A DNA stretch of 64,000 nt from Nocardiopsis_B mangrovi. GTDB taxonomy: Bacteria; Actinomycetota; Actinomycetes; Streptosporangiales; Streptosporangiaceae. The stretch is taken from the NCBI RefSeq assembly GCF_042653925.1, contig NZ_JBHSFQ010000005.1:248001-312000 (forward strand), given 5' to 3'. This document shows positions 42,940 through 64,000 of this stretch, one piece after another. The notes below the pieces were generated by a model. That model searched no databases. It was not told the DNA's origin and saw only the letters and a list, made by a program, of their open reading frames with translations. The stretch's first letter is position 1. Each line of letters opens with the position of its first letter. The translations under genes were made by a program, and so were the position numbers.

Positions 42940-45246
42940 TCAATTGCAGCGGGTGCGGACCGCCGACGACACCACATGGGCGTTGGTGTCCCGGCCCTCC
43001 ACCTGATCGGCTCCATTGTTCTGGAGCTTCACACTGATGGTGTCACCCGGCGGGGTGTAGGAGCCAACGTGCACCCACCCGCCCTTGTTCCCGACCTGGT
43101 CGACGGTGAACGAGGCGAACGGCTCGCTGGTCGCCGGGTCGGCGGAGGGGTGGACCCGGTACTGCGCCGGGGCGCCGCCCACCCACCGCGGGCTCTCCGC
43201 GTCGGGGATGTGCACGTAGATGTCGCACTTCGCACCGGTGAAACCGATGTTGAACGTCCAGAACGCGTACTGGTTGGTCCGCACGTTCGGATCGCCCGAG
43301 ACGGGGATGGCGTGCCACCGGCCGTCGCAGTTCTCATCGGTGTACCCGCCGTCGAACCCGAAGGCCCAGCTGTCGGTGCCGTCCCCGGACCAGAACTCCC
43401 CGGCGGTGCCGTAGGCGATGCGCTCGTCCGGGCCGCACCCCACACCCGCGACCGCCGCATAACGGAACTCCGGCGGAGGCGGGGGCGGGGGCTCCTCCGC
43501 CGGCGGCTGCTGGGGCTCAGGCGGCTGCTGCGGTTCCTGGGGGGTCTCCCGCTGGGGCTGCCGGTCCTCGGCAGGCTCCTGGGGCCGCTGCTCCTGCTCG
43601 GAGTCTCTCGGGTCGCCGTCGATCCCCTCCGTGATCCGCGGAGCATTCGGCTCCTGGACCGGCCGGTCCTCCTGGGGCCGCTGCTCTTCAGGGGCGGACG
43701 GGGGGACCGCTTCGGCCATCGGGACTCCCCGATCCGCGTTCAGGGGCTCACCCACGTCCGCCCGCTGCTGCTCGACCAGCGGCTCGGCGGCGTCCTCCTC
43801 GGCAGGCTCCTCTCGTTCGGGGGCGCCGCCCTGGGAAGCAGGGGTGTCGTCCCCGCTCCCTCCGCCTTCCTCGGCCGTCTCCTCCGAGTCGGAGTCGACC
43901 ATCGGCACGGCCCCGTTGGTGTTGCGGTCGAACAGACCGCCCGCCGCGGAATCCTCACCGTCCGCGGACTCCTGGGATTCCCCGGAGTCGTCGGACCGCG
44001 CACCGGAGCCGGAGCCGCTACCGGAATCAGAGTCGCGGGTGCCGTCGCCCCGGCCGTTGCCGCCGGCCGGTTCGTCCTCCTCCTCGTCCTCTCCCCCACC
44101 GCCGAAGAGGCCGAACCCCGAGAAGAGTCCGTCCCCGGACGAATCCGACGCCGCGGACGAGCCGGAGTCCTCACCGCCGCGCGAACCGTCCGATCCCTCA
44201 CCGGAGGAACCGCCCGATCCGGATCCGGACGGACCGCCCGGCCCCGGGTCTCCCGGATCGCCCGCGCCGCCCTGCGCGGGCGGGTCCTCGGGCAGCACCT
44301 CGGGCACATAGCCGCTCTCGGGCGCGGGCTCGTTCTCCATGACGCTCGGCCCCGAGGCCGCCGCACCCGAGGGCGGGCGCTCCCCGCTCACGGTGGCCGC
44401 GCCGCTGGCGTCGGCACCCGGCTGTGTCAGGAAGCCCAGCAGTCCCTCCTGGTCGACCGGGTCGATCGGCGTGGAGGCCAGCCGCTGGGAGGTCTCGCTG
44501 ACGGCGAAGGGGGTGGCCATCAGCACCACGCCCGCGATCGCCGCGAACGCGAGGGCGGGGCGCCCGGGCCGGCCCAGGCGGTCCTGCGCAGCGGGCTCGA
44601 CCGCGGCGGCGCCGGCCGCCGCCACCGTGCTCTCCGCCGCCGCCTCACGCGCGGCGGCGGTCGTCTCCGCCCCGGATTCGGCCGGGGCGGCCTCGGTGGC
44701 CGCCCCCGGCACCGCCGGAGTGTCGGCCTGCGCCGCGGCCGGGGCGGCCGCGCCCTCCGGGGAGGAGGCGGCGCCGGGCCGCTCGGCGGCCGGGTCCTGC
44801 TGCGGCTCCGGGCGGAGGCTCGCCGGGACGACGGGGATCGGCTGGGAGATCGGGTCGCTGTAGGCAGCGGACGGTTCCGGGGACGGTTCCCGTGCCGGTG
44901 CGGCGGCCGGCGATCCGAGCGCGGCATCCGAACGGCCCAGCGCACCGTCGACAAGGGGGGAAGGGGAGCGTTCACCGGCGGCATCGGGGGCGGGAGGGGC
45001 CGCCCCGAGGTCGGTTCCGCTTGCGGGGGCACCGGGGGCCGGGCCGTCGGCGGGGACGACGGCGTCGGGCTTGGGCGTTCCGTTGTCCGCCGCCGCGGCC
45101 TGACCGGCCGCGGGACCGGAGCCGCCGGGCGCCTGCCCAGCGGTATCAGCGATTCCCGCAGCACCCTGCGCGGTGGAGGGATCGGCGTCGTCGCCGTGCG
45201 CACGCACCGGCGGCGACCCGTCCCTCCCTGCAGCTTGCTCGGTCAT
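42940..45246 (-). CDS. single-pass membrane protein with golvesin-like C-terminal domain
   Basis: A 768-aa protein. Residues 1-228 are Ala/Pro/Asp-rich and disordered, and are predicted cytosolic. One helix (ALAFAAIAGVVLMATPFAV) lies at 231-249. Residues 250-600 are acidic, Gly/Ser/Pro/Glu-rich and disordered, with PQQPPEPQQPP repeats near 580. Residues 600-768 form a beta-rich domain (FWTFNIGFTGAKCDIYVHIP, GGWVHVGSYTPPG, HVVSSAVRTRC) resembling golvesin C-terminal and related carbohydrate- or cell-surface-binding jelly rolls. The ATG at 45246 overlaps the preceding stop (ATGA). It probably spans from the cytosol through the wall, with the C-terminal domain outside. Confidence 0.8.
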   Translation of the reverse strand: MTEQAAGRDGSPPVRAHGDDADPSTAQGAAGIADTAGQAPGGSGPAAGQAAAADNGTPKPDAVVPADGPAPGAPASGTDLGAAPPAPDAAGERSPSPLVDGALGRSDAALGSPAAAPAREPSPEPSAAYSDPISQPIPVVPASLRPEPQQDPAAERPGAASSPEGAAAPAAAQADTPAVPGAATEAAPAESGAETTAAAREAAAESTVAAAGAAAVEPAAQDRLGRPGRPALAFAAIAGVVLMATPFAVSETSQRLASTPIDPVDQEGLLGFLTQPGADASGAATVSGERPPSGAAASGPSVMENEPAPESGYVPEVLPEDPPAQGGAGDPGDPGPGGPSGSGSGGSSGEGSDGSRGGEDSGSSAASDSSGDGLFSGFGLFGGGGEDEEEDEPAGGNGRGDGTRDSDSGSGSGSGARSDDSGESQESADGEDSAAGGLFDRNTNGAVPMVDSDSEETAEEGGGSGDDTPASQGGAPEREEPAEEDAAEPLVEQQRADVGEPLNADRGVPMAEAVPPSAPEEQRPQEDRPVQEPNAPRITEGIDGDPRDSEQEQRPQEPAEDRQPQRETPQEPQQPPEPQQPPAEEPPPPPPPEFRYAAVAGVGCGPDERIAYGTAGEFWSGDGTDSWAFGFDGGYTDENCDGRWHAIPVSGDPNVRTNQYAFWTFNIGFTGAKCDIYVHIPDAESPRWVGGAPAQYRVHPSADPATSEPFASFTVDQVGNKGGWVHVGSYTPPGDTISVKLQNNGADQVEGRDTNAHVVSSAVRTRCN

Positions 45247-45572
45247 AGGTCAGTGGTCCTTTCGGTCTTCCCTAGGGGGGTTACGGAAAGCAGGGGCGAG
45301 TGCCCGGGGGACCCTCCGCGCCCGGACACGGGCACGGAGGGAAGCGAGGAGGAGGGGCGGCCCGGCCGCGTGTGGCACGCGGCGGTGCCGCGGAACCGGC
45401 CGGGACTCGGCTCGGGCATCGCGATCCGCCCCTCGGACACGGACCGGACGGCACAGGGGATCGGGGCTGGAGCGGACGGTGCAGCGGCCGTCGGGCCGTA
45501 CTCGGGATCCCCCTTGATCGGCCCGTCGGTGACGGGACGGCGACCGTGCCTCCGCCGGCCGGCGGTGGTCAT
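45243..45572 (-). CDS. 109-aa basic protein chained by ATGA overlaps
   Basis: The ATG at 45572 overlaps the stop of the 71-aa gene, and its own stop (TGA at 45243-45245) overlaps the start of the 768-aa gene; both overlaps are ATGA. GAGGAG lies 5 nt before the start. The 109-aa product is rich in Arg, Pro and Ser, without a predicted fold, and contains IKGDPEYGP. The double coupling and the strong ribosome-binding site argue for translation, although the protein is not recognisable and a purely coupling function is possible. Confidence 0.5.
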   Translation of the reverse strand: MTTAGRRRHGRRPVTDGPIKGDPEYGPTAAAPSAPAPIPCAVRSVSEGRIAMPEPSPGRFRGTAACHTRPGRPSSSLPSVPVSGRGGSPGHSPLLSVTPLGKTERTTDL

Positions 45573-45780
45573 TCCGGCTCCTCGAAGTAGCGGACGTAGG
45601 CGTTGGACTGCGCCGCGCAGTCGTCGAAGATCTCCTCATTGGACCAGCCTCGCTTGGCGCCGAGGCGGGGGATCGCGTCGGCCGTCTGGGGGTCGTGGCC
45701 GGTGAGCGTGCCGTCGTCGTGCAGCGTCAGGAACGGCCGTGTCCGCTGTGTGCGGCGGTCCTGGACGTAGAGCACACGGG

Positions 45781-45784
<4 letters not shown>
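45569..45784 (-). CDS. 71-aa protein coupled to the giant gene, candidate immunity protein
   Basis: The ATG at 45784 overlaps the stop of the giant gene (ATGA), with GGAGG 6 nt upstream inside the giant gene. The product (MTRVLYVQDRRTQRTRPFLT through YVRYFEEPE) is small, soluble and mixed in charge. A two-strand region (PFLTLHDDGTLTGHDP) precedes a helical end (WSNEEIFDDCAAQSNAY). No family is recognised. A small gene directly after the C-terminal domain of a polymorphic protein is the usual place of an immunity gene. A kinase regulator or co-folding partner is the alternative. Confidence 0.65.

Positions 45785-64000
<18,216 letters not shown>

Overview
The window comes from a very GC-rich actinomycete chromosome. 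Third codon positions are dominated by G and C, GTG and TTG starts are used, a DtxR/IdeR-type iron box is present, and there is a PopR/ClpP3/ClpP4 locus like that of Streptomyces. By general character I would place it among Streptomyces or Nocardiopsis-like Streptosporangiales. No rRNA, tRNA or CRISPR array was found.

Region 1 (1-15.4 kb) is a mosaic of catabolic genes and wreckage. It opens with the 3' part of an HMGL-like condensing enzyme or lyase, an AEC-family organic-acid carrier and a D-2-hydroxyacid dehydrogenase. These are followed by a DUF418 membrane protein with two TGACA/TGTCA dyads upstream. A transposase tail is fused to a scrap of an MHS-type transporter, next to a double-length IclR regulator. 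From 7.5 to 14.1 kb lies an island with a TetR regulator, a 6-oxocamphor-hydrolase-like crotonase, broken alpha/beta-hydrolase and amidohydrolase genes, L-serine dehydratase, a duplicated Lrp-type regulator and an M20 amidohydrolase. It is followed by ABC-ATPase and PQQ-propeller pseudogenes.

Region 2 (15.4-24.2 kb) holds a flavin aromatic monooxygenase divergent from a TetR regulator, and a PNPOx-fold flavoprotein gene. Both promoters carry the same 30-bp operator (ATATTGAC-N14-GTCAATAT), so these three genes probably form one small regulon. Around them are remnants of IS3 and IS4 elements, DUF4260 and an FAD oxidoreductase, plus an intact-looking lipoprotein and a hypothetical gene.

Region 3 (24.2-37.8 kb) is core-like. 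It contains a two-gene clpP operon with tandem palindromes at its promoter, a convergent PopR/ClgR regulator ending in Ala-Ala, a GT4 glycosyltransferase, a DUF2231-Rieske membrane protein, a GAF-PAS-GAF-PP2C phosphatase, a ClpC-type ATPase, a siderophore-binding lipoprotein under an iron box, an F420-dependent split-barrel protein and a Tat/lipoprotein Rieske protein.

Region 4 (37.8-64 kb) is the most unusual part. A minus-strand gene runs off the right edge and encodes more than 6,000 residues. It contains repeated modules with an HExxHxxGxxD metalloprotease-like signature, a long beta-rich body, disordered and coiled-coil stretches and a C-terminal PI3/4-kinase-like domain. It is chained by three successive ATGA overlaps to a 71-aa protein, a 109-aa basic protein and a 768-aa single-pass membrane protein with a golvesin-like C-terminal domain. 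A 1113-aa fusion of a beta-helix to two CbxX-type AAA+ domains follows. A convergent gene encodes a membrane protein with a RanBP2-type zinc finger. I infer a dedicated machine for export or display of a giant polymorphic, possibly toxic, protein. Its N-terminal part and any further components lie outside the window.
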